Assembly: GCA_012103475.1 (NCBI GenBank) | Contig: WLWS01000002.1 | Span: 124,001 to 188,000, forward strand | Reading direction: 5' to 3' | DNA: 64,000 nt | Source: Gammaproteobacteria bacterium | GTDB taxonomy: Bacteria > Pseudomonadota > Gammaproteobacteria > Eutrophobiales > Eutrophobiaceae | Shown here: one piece after another, positions 16,988 to 25,229 of the stretch | How the letters are laid out: each line of letters starts with the position of its first letter | Numbering within the stretch: position 1 is the stretch's first letter | Program-made: the position numbers and the translations under genes | Notes under the pieces: model-generated | Told to the model about the DNA's origin: nothing | The model's input: only the letters and a program-made list of their open reading frames with translations | Databases searched by the model: none

Positions 16988-18352
16988 CTATTTAACTGGA
17001 GAGGCTGCACGTGTCACTCCAGCTCCAGCGCCTTTGGCTTTGCTCTTGCCGATAACGATTTCCTGTACCCGTTTTCGCAACGGAGTAAGAATATCTTCAT
17101 CCGAAGGGAATGGAGATTCAAAAGCCGGTCTTAAAGTTATTGGTACATCGTCCATTCGATATACCGTGCCACCAGTATTAATGCCATAGGTAGATGTTCG
17201 AAAAGCAACATGAGCCAATTTACTTGTTGCCGTTTCTTTTGTATCAAAGCTCACTACCGGAATACTACCTAAATGATTGATCGCGGCCTGAGGAAAATTC
17301 GCTGCTGGGTCACTGGCGATTATGAGGGCCGCGTCTGCGTCACATCTGGACAGCGTATCAACGGTGGTAAATTCGCCCGGATTAAAGCGGGGATATCCCT
17401 TACTGAAATTGACTCCGAAGGGATAGCCGGTTTGCCAGGAGACCACATTATCGGCGCCCGTTACATTTCCATGCCCGCGCACTGGTTTCGCAACAAAATG
17501 GGTGAATTCATTTAAATCTGCCGCCAGAGCCATTATTGCTCCGGAATTAAAGTGTCTGCCTCTGGTCATGGTCAGACCCATCCCCATGAATAGCACACCG
17601 TAATTACAGTTTTTCATTCTTTGGACCAGATCTTCCAGAACTTCCAGAGAAACACCGGTTTCATTTTCTATGGACGAATCAACTTTATGGCCTTTGACCA
17701 GAGCGCGCATGGCCCAGGCTAACTCAAAATCTTTTCCGGGTTTAACTTGAAGAAAAATATCAGCAACCGGTGTGCTGGGTGTTTTTCTTACGTCTACAAG
17801 AACAACTGTGCGGTCTTTTTTGCCGTTTGGTGTGAACATTCCCTTGGGTGTGACGGTGTATCGGGTGAAATGCCGAGGATGTGATTCTGCCGGATTACCA
17901 CCCCAGTACATGATAAAATCAGCGCGATTCTTAACTTCGCCAAGTGTCATGGTGCTTTCCCCTACGCCTTGAAATGCGAGGCCGGAAGGCCCGTGGCAGA
18001 CAGAGGTTGTCGTATCGATGCTACCGCGGATAAAATCGGTGATGGCAACTGCCTGACGCTGAGCCTCACAGGTGGTGTCGCTTAATCCATAAGTAATGGG
18101 AAACTTTGCACTGGTTAATACCTGAGCCGCTTCCTCAATAGCTTCCTCGAGAGTAACCTCTTTGCCATCAATCATTGCGGCTGGACCATCCTGGATAGTG
18201 TGCTCTGCAAACCAGGCTCGTCCCAGTACACAGGCATTTTTTGCCTTGGTTATCCGCTTGGCATCCAAATCTACAGTTAATTCCATGTCATCGCAGACAC
18301 AACCGCAAAATGTGCAGGTAGCGTTTTTTACAGTCTTGATGTTATCGCTCAT
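16988..18352 (-). CDS. fwdB: Formylmethanofuran dehydrogenase subunit B, W/Mo-binding archaeal type
   Basis: The 454-residue molybdopterin-oxidoreductase-family protein carries an N-terminal [4Fe-4S] motif (Cys13, 16, 20, 41). Cys119 (in TSVCHGPSG) aligns with the W-binding Cys118 of Methanothermobacter wolfeii FwdB. Further archaeal-type segments are TLGEVKNRADFIMYWGGNP, ESHPRHFTRY, VRGHGNVTGADNVVSWQTGYPF and GYPRFNPGEF. It would reduce or oxidise CO2/formate at a bis-MGD metal centre. Bacterial FhcB lacks this cysteine, as does the second copy at 10392-11666. Residues after about 430 form a short basic, Ala-rich tail. It lies 36 bp after fwdD and 53 bp before fwdA. Confidence is high for the family and moderate for in vivo redox activity. 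Confidence 0.9.
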   Translation of the reverse strand: MSDNIKTVKNATCTFCGCVCDDMELTVDLDAKRITKAKNACVLGRAWFAEHTIQDGPAAMIDGKEVTLEEAIEEAAQVLTSAKFPITYGLSDTTCEAQRQAVAITDFIRGSIDTTTSVCHGPSGLAFQGVGESTMTLGEVKNRADFIMYWGGNPAESHPRHFTRYTVTPKGMFTPNGKKDRTVVLVDVRKTPSTPVADIFLQVKPGKDFELAWAMRALVKGHKVDSSIENETGVSLEVLEDLVQRMKNCNYGVLFMGMGLTMTRGRHFNSGAIMALAADLNEFTHFVAKPVRGHGNVTGADNVVSWQTGYPFGVNFSKGYPRFNPGEFTTVDTLSRCDADAALIIASDPAANFPQAAINHLGSIPVVSFDTKETATSKLAHVAFRTSTYGINTGGTVYRMDDVPITLRPAFESPFPSDEDILTPLRKRVQEIVIGKSKAKGAGAGVTRAASPVK

Positions 18353-18388
18353 GATTTTCTTTGCCTGTAGTAGCCAGCTTTAATTCTA

Positions 18389-18736
18389 TCATGCCGCTAC
18401 TTTTTCGACTTCGACTTCAATATTTTTTGAGATGGGCATGCCGCTACCACCGGTATCACTCTCCATTAGTCGACTTGAAGATGGCCCGTAAGCAATAAAT
18501 ATCATTCCTTCAGGGAGATCTTTCGATTTTTTCTTTTTGCAAGAGGCCGTGAATTCACCGATGGAATTGCTGAGACGTACCCGGTCGCCGTCTTCTAGCT
18601 GTAGTCGTTGCATATCATCCTCGTTCATTTCAACAGTCGATGTGACTTCAAGATATTCTTCTTTTAATTTGCCCTTGTTCAGGGACGTACCTTGCTTGTT
18701 GGAACGGCCGGGTATTAACAGCATGGTTTCAGACAT
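18389..18736 (-). CDS. fwdD: Formylmethanofuran dehydrogenase subunit D (molybdopterin-dinucleotide binding)
   Basis: The 115-residue protein matches FwdD/FmdD, the small subunit that closes over the MGD cofactor bound by FwdB. Seen are the N-terminal LLIPGRSNKQG strand, the EDDMQRLQLEDGDRVRLSN segment and the signature LPEGMIFIAYGP followed by ESDTGGSGMP. The ATG at 18736 has GGAG 5 bp upstream; an in-frame ATG at 18760 would add eight residues without a ribosome site. It is the first gene of the long minus-strand run and diverges from the RFAP synthase gene. A FwdD gene is not part of the characterised bacterial Fhc complex, so it is the strongest sign of a metal-dependent enzyme here. Confidence 0.88.
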   Translation of the reverse strand: MSETMLLIPGRSNKQGTSLNKGKLKEEYLEVTSTVEMNEDDMQRLQLEDGDRVRLSNSIGEFTASCKKKKSKDLPEGMIFIAYGPSSSRLMESDTGGSGMPISKNIEVEVEKVAA

Positions 18737-18885
18737 GGGGACTCCGTTGCGGCGCAGCATGAATTGTTAATAAAATAACTGTACTATGGGGAAGATAAAG
18801 CCAGCGCCTTCAATCAATTGAACCCGACTACTTAATTATCATTTTAACATGAAGTGGTCAATTATCTTTTTCACAGTTTCGTGGG

Positions 18886-19920
18886 ATGAGAGGGGAGTTA
18901 GTTAGAATAATAATGCAGGAACAAAGCAGTGATATAGTAAAAGTCAGCGCTCCAGGACGTCTCCATTTGGGATTTCTGGACCTGCATGGCGGTCTGGACA
19001 GACTTTTCGGTAGCCTGGGTGTGGGACTTGCAGATATTTCTACTGACATTGAGGCTCGGCACGCCGAAAAATTACTGGTGTCAGGACCGGGAGCTTCTCG
19101 CGCCCACCGTTATGCTGATGAAATGCTCATGCACATGAATATTCAGAGCGGCGTGAGGCTCCATATAAATCGTGCTATACCGGAGCACGCAGGTTTAGGC
19201 TCAGGAACGCAAATGGCGCTCGCGGTAGGGGAGGCGATAAATCAGCTGTTCAAGCTAGACCTGTCCCTCGCGTCGATTGCCAGGATACTGGATCGGGGTA
19301 ATCGTTCGGGTATCGGTATAGGATCTTTTGCGAGTGGTGGATTTATAGTTGATGCAGGGCGAAGTGCTGAAACGGAAGTCCCGCCAGTCATAAGCCGCCT
19401 GCATTATCCAGATAGCTGGCGCTTTGTTCTCGTATTGGATCCCAACAAACAGGGTGTACATGGCAAAAAAGAAAGTCAGGCCTTTGTTGAGCTTGAGAAA
19501 ATGGATGAGTCTCTTTCCGCCCATCTTTGTCGAGTTTTGCTGATGCAATTATTGCCAGCCGTAGTCGAACAGAACTGTTTCAGGTTTGGCGAGGCTGTAT
19601 CAGAGATTCAGTTGGCAATGGGAGAGTATTTTTCCAGTACTCAATCTGGAATATATACAAGTGCCGATGTCGGTCAGGCCCTTTTTCAATTAAAGGAGCA
19701 AGGTGCAAGCGGTATCGGCCAAAGTTCATGGGGACCAACCGGTTTTGCCATATTTGCCAGTGAGACCGATGCCTATCAGGCGGTTAAAAAAGTACGAAAA
19801 AACTGGCGTTGGAAATCTGAACTGGAAATTATGATCTGTAGTGCGAAAAACGACAAAGCCGACATAGCCGTTGAGACAGCCGACAATGAAGATAATATTC
19901 GAGTGACCAAGGGCGCTTAA
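18886..19920 (+). CDS. Beta-ribofuranosylaminobenzene 5'-phosphate synthase (RFAP synthase)
   Basis: The 344-residue GHMP-kinase-superfamily protein carries out the first committed step of methanopterin biosynthesis: pABA plus PRPP gives RFAP, CO2 and PPi. It has the APGRLHLGFLDLHGG start and the glycine-rich PEHAGLGSGTQMALAVGEA motif (about 106-124). A start at 18913 (MQEQSSD) is an alternative, with AGGGGAG 15 bp upstream. It is head-to-head with fwdD, about 150 bp apart, so regulatory sites for both gene runs probably lie between. It is followed by mtdB and mch. pabB at 26274 supplies its substrate. Confidence 0.9.
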   Translation: MRGELVRIIMQEQSSDIVKVSAPGRLHLGFLDLHGGLDRLFGSLGVGLADISTDIEARHAEKLLVSGPGASRAHRYADEMLMHMNIQSGVRLHINRAIPEHAGLGSGTQMALAVGEAINQLFKLDLSLASIARILDRGNRSGIGIGSFASGGFIVDAGRSAETEVPPVISRLHYPDSWRFVLVLDPNKQGVHGKKESQAFVELEKMDESLSAHLCRVLLMQLLPAVVEQNCFRFGEAVSEIQLAMGEYFSSTQSGIYTSADVGQALFQLKEQGASGIGQSSWGPTGFAIFASETDAYQAVKKVRKNWRWKSELEIMICSAKNDKADIAVETADNEDNIRVTKGA

Positions 19921-19980
19921 GCAAGATTTATTTAACCTCATCAATCCAATTATTGATCAAAACCAGAAGTCACAATCGCT

Positions 19981-20885
19981 ATGAAAGACCCTTATTTGCT
20001 GCACATATTTAATCCCACTAAAAATGTCAGCCCTTTTGATGTAAATATGGCTTATGAAGCAGACTTCGATGGGGTCATCCCTTATAGCAATGGACTGTTG
20101 ATGAAGTTTATGCACTGACACAGGATACTATTTTTTCTCGTGGCGCCACCGGAGTAAAGCGTACGGGCATTTTTATTGGCGGAAGAGAGTTTGGTCTTGC
20201 AATTGATATGCTAAATCAGGCGAAAAGCGCAATGGTCCCACCCTTCGAAGTTTCGGTATTCGCCGACCCGAGCGGTGCGATCACGACAGCTGCAGCCGTA
20301 GTAGGCTCAATTGAGCAATGCCTGAGGCAGAACTCGAAGGGCGATCTTAAAGGCAAGAAAGTGCATATTTTTGGAGGTACCGGACCGGTTGGGATTTGTG
20401 CAGGTATTCTCAGCTTATTGTGTGAGGCAGAAGTCAGTATAACCAGTCATCGTGGCGCTGATGTCGCGCAGAGGATAGCGGATGAATACAATGGTCGTTA
20501 CGGCGTAAATATGCGCGGAGCGGGCAGTGGTACAGACGAGGATATTATGGAATATCTCTCTGAATCCCATGTCTTCATCGGCGCGGCAAAGGCGGGTATA
20601 CGTATCCTGACGGCAGCTCAGCTACAGCAGGCAAGCAGTTTGTTGGTAGCTGCTGACGTGAATGCCGTCCCGCCAGCAGGTATCGAAGGTATTGGTGTCA
20701 ATGATTCTGGCGTTGAACTGGAAACTAATTCCGGGCAGGCGCTTGGAATAGGCGCACTGGCCATCGGTAATCTTAAATATAAAGTGCATTATCAATTGTT
20801 CGAAATAATGAAAACAGCAGATAAACCAGTTTATCTGGATCATATAAAAGCATTTGAAACAGCCAGAAAGCTCGCAGCCTATTAG
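19981..20885 (+). CDS. mtdB: Methylene-H4MPT dehydrogenase MtdB, frameshifted
   Basis: Homology to MtdB covers the whole interval, but in two frames. From ATG 19981 the protein reads MKDPYLLHIFNPTKNVSPFD through VIPYSNG, then would stop at once. From base 20094 another frame continues as TVDEVYALTQDTIFSRG to the C-terminus. One added nucleotide at about 20092-20093 joins them into a 301-residue protein, the normal MtdB size. The downstream part has the NAD(P)-binding GGTGPVGICAGI motif and the AMVPPFEVSVFADPSGAITTAAA signature. MtdB oxidises methylene-H4MPT to methenyl-H4MPT. With only one lesion and otherwise excellent conservation, a sequencing error is as likely as a real mutation. Confidence 0.88.
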
Positions 20886-20892
20886 AAAAACC

Positions 20893-21873
20893 ATGAATAA
20901 CAAAGATATAAGCACACTCCCTAGCTTAAATAAGCTGACAGAAAAACATGTATTCGATATGTTGGAACAGGCTTCGGCACTACGGCTTGGTGTGTCGAAA
21001 CTGGAAAACCAGACTACTATCATCGATGCGGGCATAGATCGCCCGGGTGGGCTGGAAGCGGGTAGACGAATCGCCGAAATCTGTATGGGAGGAATGGGTA
21101 AGGTCAGTCTGAGCGCATCTAATATTAGTGAACTTTGGCCCTGGCAAGTAAATGTGTATTCGGCAAACCCTGTACTGGCCTGTCTGGGCAGCCAGTATGC
21201 AGGTTGGAGTCTATCCCACGGTGAGGGCAAACAGGCCTTCAATGCCCTTGGATCAGGACCTGGACGTGCAATGGGTAGCAAAGAAGACCTGTTTGACGAG
21301 TTAGCTTATCGGGATCGCCATGAACACGCTTTTCTGGTGATCGAAGTAGACAAAATACCACCGATTGAAATCGCCGACATTATTGCCAGGCGTTGTGATA
21401 TCGCCCCTGAAAATCTCTATCTGATTTTGACCCCGACCTCAAGCCTCGCCGGCTGTGTTCAAATCGTCGCCAGAGTTCTGGAAACGGCTTTGCACAAGGC
21501 TCATGCTCTGGGCTTTGAATTAGAAAGGGTCATCGATGGGGCGGGTTCTGCGCCTCTGTGTCCACCATCGCCTGATTTTTTGAAGGCAATGAGCCGGACT
21601 AATGATTCCATTCTTTTTGCCGGCCAGGTACAGCTCTTTGTCCAGGCGGGCGCGTCTGAAGCTGAGGAACTGGCAAACAAATTGCCCAGTAGCGCCTCGG
21701 CAGATTACGGGCAACCATTTGGTGAAATTTTTAAATCTGTCGAATATGACTTCTATAAAATTGATCCGATGTTGTTTAGCCCGGCTAGTGTCGCTGTCAC
21801 ATCGCTTGAGAGTGGGGAGACATTCCACGCAGGTAAACTCGATTTAAAGCTTCTGAATAAATCTTTTTCTTAG
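20893..21873 (+). CDS. mch: Methenyl-H4MPT cyclohydrolase
   Basis: The 326-residue protein hydrolyses methenyl-H4MPT to formyl-H4MPT. Family segments are TIIDAGIDRPGGLEAGRRIAEICMGG near the N-terminus and GSGPGRAM in the middle, with the C-terminal FGEIFKSVEYDFYKIDP stretch. The ATG at 20893 is chosen because it lies 7 bp after the mtdB stop and gives the usual family length; an upstream TTG-type start would overlap mtdB. It works between MtdB and the formyltransferases in this window. Confidence 0.93.
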   Translation: MNNKDISTLPSLNKLTEKHVFDMLEQASALRLGVSKLENQTTIIDAGIDRPGGLEAGRRIAEICMGGMGKVSLSASNISELWPWQVNVYSANPVLACLGSQYAGWSLSHGEGKQAFNALGSGPGRAMGSKEDLFDELAYRDRHEHAFLVIEVDKIPPIEIADIIARRCDIAPENLYLILTPTSSLAGCVQIVARVLETALHKAHALGFELERVIDGAGSAPLCPPSPDFLKAMSRTNDSILFAGQVQLFVQAGASEAEELANKLPSSASADYGQPFGEIFKSVEYDFYKIDPMLFSPASVAVTSLESGETFHAGKLDLKLLNKSFS

Positions 21874-21940
21874 CGGCATAAAACAGTCAATAGCGCTAAT
21901 CTGTAGCACTTCCATTCGTGAAACCTCGGCTATCCTGAGA

Positions 21941-22783
21941 ATGACCAAGCGTTCTAATGTTGCACTTCAAGCGATAGTGCATAACAGTTTCATACAAGAA
22001 ATAGATGCCCTGAAACCTGGGAATGTAAGCAGATATGCCGCCGGTCATGACATGAGCTACCGGGATTTTGAAGCAAGCGCGAATATATGTAGTCCAATAC
22101 TATGCAGGGATTCACTAGGACTTGGAGAAAGCATCTTTCGTTGCGTGGAGGCGACTAAAAAAGAAGTCGGCTGCAATACAAACCTGGGTATGCTTTTGCT
22201 ATTCGCCCCTATAATTAAAGCTTATAAAACAAAGAATAAAGGCGAGATTGTAAGGAGTAGCTTAAAGAACGTGCTGGAACATCTTGATCAAAATGACGGC
22301 AAAAATGTATATCAGGCCATTCGCCTGGCGCAACCGGGAGGTTTAGGTCGGGTAGAGAAAGAGGATGTCAATTTTAGCCCTAATATCAGCTTGTTAGAAG
22401 CCATGGCTTTGGCGGCTGAGCGGGATATGATCGCTCATCAGTATGTGTCCGGCTTTGAAACGGTATTTAATATTGGTCTGGAGAGCTTAGTTGAGTTTGA
22501 TAAACGCTGGAATAGTGTAGAATGGGCAACCGTAGCATGCTATCTATCGTTGATGGTGAATTTTCCGGATTCTCATATCCGGCGTAAGTTTGGCGAGGAT
22601 GTAGCCAAACAGATCGTAAACAGGAGCAAAACTGTTTACGAGCGATTTATAAATAATAAGAATCCAGTCGAGGCTAAGCCCGAATTGCTGGAATTTGATA
22701 AGGAATTGAAGGACTCAGGCATTAACCCAGGCACTTCTGCTGACCTAACTGCGGCAAGTTTGCTTATTTATGCACTGAGATGA
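21941..22783 (+). CDS. CitG-like (triphosphoribosyl-dephospho-CoA synthase family) protein of H4MPT clusters
   Basis: The 280-residue protein belongs to the CitG family and resembles the protein called Orf5 in the H4MPT gene clusters of methylotrophs. Visible family features are EIDALKPGNVSRYAAGHDMSYRDF (written here in part as KPGNVSRY), VGCNTNLGMLLLFAPI and LAQPGGLG. In citrate lyase maturation the family transfers a ribosyl-phosphate-type group. By context it is thought to help make (dephospho-)H4MPT or methanofuran; the exact step is not settled. It starts 67 bp after mch. Confidence 0.8.
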   Translation: MTKRSNVALQAIVHNSFIQEIDALKPGNVSRYAAGHDMSYRDFEASANICSPILCRDSLGLGESIFRCVEATKKEVGCNTNLGMLLLFAPIIKAYKTKNKGEIVRSSLKNVLEHLDQNDGKNVYQAIRLAQPGGLGRVEKEDVNFSPNISLLEAMALAAERDMIAHQYVSGFETVFNIGLESLVEFDKRWNSVEWATVACYLSLMVNFPDSHIRRKFGEDVAKQIVNRSKTVYERFINNKNPVEAKPELLEFDKELKDSGINPGTSADLTAASLLIYALR

Positions 22784-22972
22784 CTAGATTAGTTTACAAC
22801 AATTGTGCAAAACCCGGGTGTACCCGTCTCTACATAGTTGTGTAACAAAAATTGCAAATCAGCAGAGAGATGCTCTGAGGGTTGGCGACTTAAGTGGGCT
22901 ATTTTCTACATTTAACATAAGCAGGAATAGTAAACATTTTATTTGGAATATTTATTTGGAGGAGACTTTAAA

Positions 22973-23485
22973 ATGGCAGTGATTGATAAAGTATTAGTTG
23001 GTGAAGCATTGGTCGGCGACGGAAATGAAGTTGCTCACATTGACCTGATTATGGGGCCAAGAGGAAGTGCTGCAGAGACAGCTTTCTGTAATGCAATAAC
23101 CAATAACAAAGATGGTTTCAGCACTTTGCTAGCCGTTGTATCACCAAACCTGGCTTGTAAGCCTAACACCATTATGTTCAACAAAGTGACCATTAAAGGT
23201 GCAACACAGGCTGTGCAGATGTTTGGACCAGCTCAGCGTGCAGTTTCCATGGCTGTTATGGATTGTGTTGAAGATGGCACTATTCCAGCTGATGAAGCGG
23301 ATGATATTTTTGTTGCAGTAGGTGTATTTATCCACTGGTTGGCAGAAGATGATGCGAAGATTCAGGATTACAACTATGAAGCGGTTAAGTTGTCAATCAA
23401 ACGAGCAGTTGCTGGTGAACCTAAAGCATCTGAAGTATTGAGTAAGCGTGGAGCAGCAGATCACCCGTTCCAGGCCCACTCATAA
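22973..23485 (+). CDS. fae: Formaldehyde-activating enzyme
   Basis: The 170-residue protein condenses formaldehyde with H4MPT to give methylene-H4MPT. The catalytic His22 sits in VAHIDLIMG, and the family segments [23 protein letters not shown] and [18 protein letters not shown] are intact. A strong GGAGGAG (22959-22965) precedes the ATG at 22973; an upstream in-frame ATG at 22943 has no such site. The 189-bp upstream gap and the strong terminator downstream suggest a separate, highly expressed unit, as is usual for fae. I could not pick a convincing -35/-10 there. Confidence 0.96.
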   Translation: MAVIDKVLVGEALVGDGNEVAHIDLIMGPRGSAAETAFCNAITNNKDGFSTLLAVVSPNLACKPNTIMFNKVTIKGATQAVQMFGPAQRAVSMAVMDCVEDGTIPADEADDIFVAVGVFIHWLAEDDAKIQDYNYEAVKLSIKRAVAGEPKASEVLSKRGAADHPFQAHS

Positions 23486-23534
23486 ATAAAAAGAGTTGAC
23501 CCCCGCCAGGTTTTAAAACCAGGCAACAACACAA

Positions 23535-23560
23535 CCCCGGCTAAGGCCGGGGTTTTTTTT
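23535..23560 (+). terminator. Rho-independent terminator after fae
   Basis: A perfect 7-bp GC-rich stem (CCCCGGC, 23535-23541, paired with GCCGGGG, 23546-23552), a TAAG loop and eight T residues (23553-23560). It lies 50 bp after the fae stop and faces the HisA-like gene coming from the other strand. Confidence 0.93.
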
Positions 23561-23570
23561 GCTTTTCATA

Positions 23571-24263
23571 TTATTTTGGATCATATTTTTCAAGGTCTGA
23601 ATGACTTATTTTTCCACTATGCAAGGCTGTTGCGAGCAATACACCAGCGACATTTAGATTAAAAAGAGTTTGCAGATCTCCTTCGTTGCGTACGCCACCC
23701 GCCACAAAAATCTGTCTATGTTCTGAACGCTTTTTTATTTCCAGAATTTTCTCAAAATCCGGGCCTTTATCAGTGCCAACATGAGAAAGTGACATTACGA
23801 TGATTTTATCCGGCCACTGCTCATTCCTGTCCAAAAGCTCCTGTTGTCCTATGAACGAATCCTCAAGAAAGTCCAAAGATAATATTGGCATGCTTCGGGC
23901 TTTACACCCTGCGAGGTCTTCGCTTGATATTCCGGTTTCAGAACCGAGGATATGTCTGACTCTATTGGTGGGTAGCTCATCAAGATAGCTGTTTTTTCCT
24001 GTATCGAGCCAGATTGTCAGGGTTGGGAATCGTTGCAAAATCTCAGAAATTATAGAGGCATTGTCGCCTTGTTCTCTGATAGCATCAAGATCGGCAATGT
24101 AACATACACGAAAAGGATAAAGGTTCAGCATTGCTTCGACTACTGTCAAGGGGCAGGAACCCTTACACAAGGGGCTCTGTATATTTTGATAAGAATCACG
24201 TTTACCAGCTATGGCATGCACAACCTGTCCCGCACTAAGATCAATAACCGGTATCAGTAACAT
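23571..24263 (-). CDS. HisA-like TIM-barrel protein of methanopterin/methanofuran gene clusters
   Basis: The 230-residue protein resembles HisA (phosphoribosyl-formimino-AICAR-P isomerase). It has the N-terminal LLIPVIDLSAGQVVHA with the catalytic-type Asp, then CYIADLDAI and FVAGGVRNEGDLQTL near the C-terminus. It is in a cofactor cluster and not with other his genes, and parts such as IWLDTGKN replace the usual HisA sequence, so it is probably not the histidine enzyme. HisA-like genes are known companions of H4MPT clusters, with no proven reaction known to me. The ATG at 24263 is chosen because translation from further upstream would run into the divergent ATP-grasp gene, 24 bp away. Confidence 0.75.
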   Translation of the reverse strand: MLLIPVIDLSAGQVVHAIAGKRDSYQNIQSPLCKGSCPLTVVEAMLNLYPFRVCYIADLDAIREQGDNASIISEILQRFPTLTIWLDTGKNSYLDELPTNRVRHILGSETGISSEDLAGCKARSMPILSLDFLEDSFIGQQELLDRNEQWPDKIIVMSLSHVGTDKGPDFEKILEIKKRSEHRQIFVAGGVRNEGDLQTLFNLNVAGVLLATALHSGKISHSDLEKYDPK

Positions 24264-24287
24264 TTGAGTTGTTGACAATAATTTGAA

Positions 24288-25229
24288 ATGAAAAATATAT
24301 TTGTTTGTGAGTTTATCACCTGTGGAGGAATGCACAGTGTCGAATTGCCTGTTTCATTGGTGCAAGATGCGGATATCATGGTGCAAGCCTTAATCACAGA
24401 TTTACAAAGGGTTCCTGACCTTGAGGTCTTCACCTGTCGCGACTCACGATTGAGTCCTATAGTTGAGTCGAGGCAATCAATTAAAGAAAATGACGATGTG
24501 CCAGTGATTTGGCAGGCTCTCATGCTTGAGGCAGATCTGATCTGGATTATTGCCCCGGAATCGAATGGAGAATTGTTAAGACTGACTGAAATGGCGAGAA
24601 CCTGCGGTGGGCTGGTCATTGCTTGCAGTCCAGAGGCTATTCGCCTGGCGTCGAGTAAGATGAACACTTACGAGTTTCTGAGAAGTAAAAACTATATTGT
24701 CCCGGAAACACGTTATCTTGGTGAGGCATTAGTGGTCAGCGACACAGGATGGGTGATTAAACCTGATGATGGAGCAGGTAGTGAAGATTGTTATCTGTTT
24801 GAAGATGAGCAATCCATAAAACACTTTGCGCGGTCCGGAATAGATAGCCGGACTTTCATTCAGCAAGCCTTTCTAAAAGGTATTCATTTAAGTTTATCTG
24901 CTCTGGTTTTTGATAGTCACGCAACTCTACTTTCCTGTAACTATCAGGATTGCAATAAACAAAATCATCGCCTAAGAAATAGATTGATAAGCAGGAAAGC
25001 TGGTGGTGACTGTGAAAAAATTTTTGAAACTCTCATAGAAGACATGGCAAAAAATATTTCTGGTTTGAAAGGTTACATCGGTATTGATATTGTATTAAAC
25101 GAACAAGGATCAGTGATTCTTGATATAAACCCGCGCCTTACTACTTCTTATGCAGGACTAAGCGAACTACTTGGTTTTAATGTTGCTGAATTAATTTTGG
25201 AAAATTTTATTAAATATGAGTGTCGCTAG
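24288..25229 (+). CDS. mfnD: ATP-grasp ligase, MfnD-like (tyramine-glutamate ligase of methanofuran synthesis)
   Basis: The 313-residue protein has an ATP-grasp fold: a first lobe (about 1-100), a WVIKPDDGAGSEDCY nucleotide-binding loop (about 155-170) and the C-terminal Mg-binding GYIGIDIVLNEQGSVILDINPRLTTSY segment. MfnD of methanogens joins glutamate to tyramine by an amide bond during methanofuran biosynthesis. This identification rests on fold plus neighbours (mfnF- and mfnE-like genes in the same run) and is not certain. The stop overlaps the next start by 14 bp. Confidence 0.72.
   Translation: MKNIFVCEFITCGGMHSVELPVSLVQDADIMVQALITDLQRVPDLEVFTCRDSRLSPIVESRQSIKENDDVPVIWQALMLEADLIWIIAPESNGELLRLTEMARTCGGLVIACSPEAIRLASSKMNTYEFLRSKNYIVPETRYLGEALVVSDTGWVIKPDDGAGSEDCYLFEDEQSIKHFARSGIDSRTFIQQAFLKGIHLSLSALVFDSHATLLSCNYQDCNKQNHRLRNRLISRKAGGDCEKIFETLIEDMAKNISGLKGYIGIDIVLNEQGSVILDINPRLTTSYAGLSELLGFNVAELILENFIKYECR

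Noticed and set aside
18809..18822. TTCAAT-CA-ATTGAA palindrome between fwdD and the RFAP synthase gene as an operator
   Set aside because: Only 6-bp AT-rich arms; likely by chance and no second copy or promoter overlap could be shown.
23571..24263. Calling this gene hisA of histidine biosynthesis
   Set aside because: No his genes are nearby, the middle of the protein departs from HisA, and HisA-like genes are known members of H4MPT clusters.
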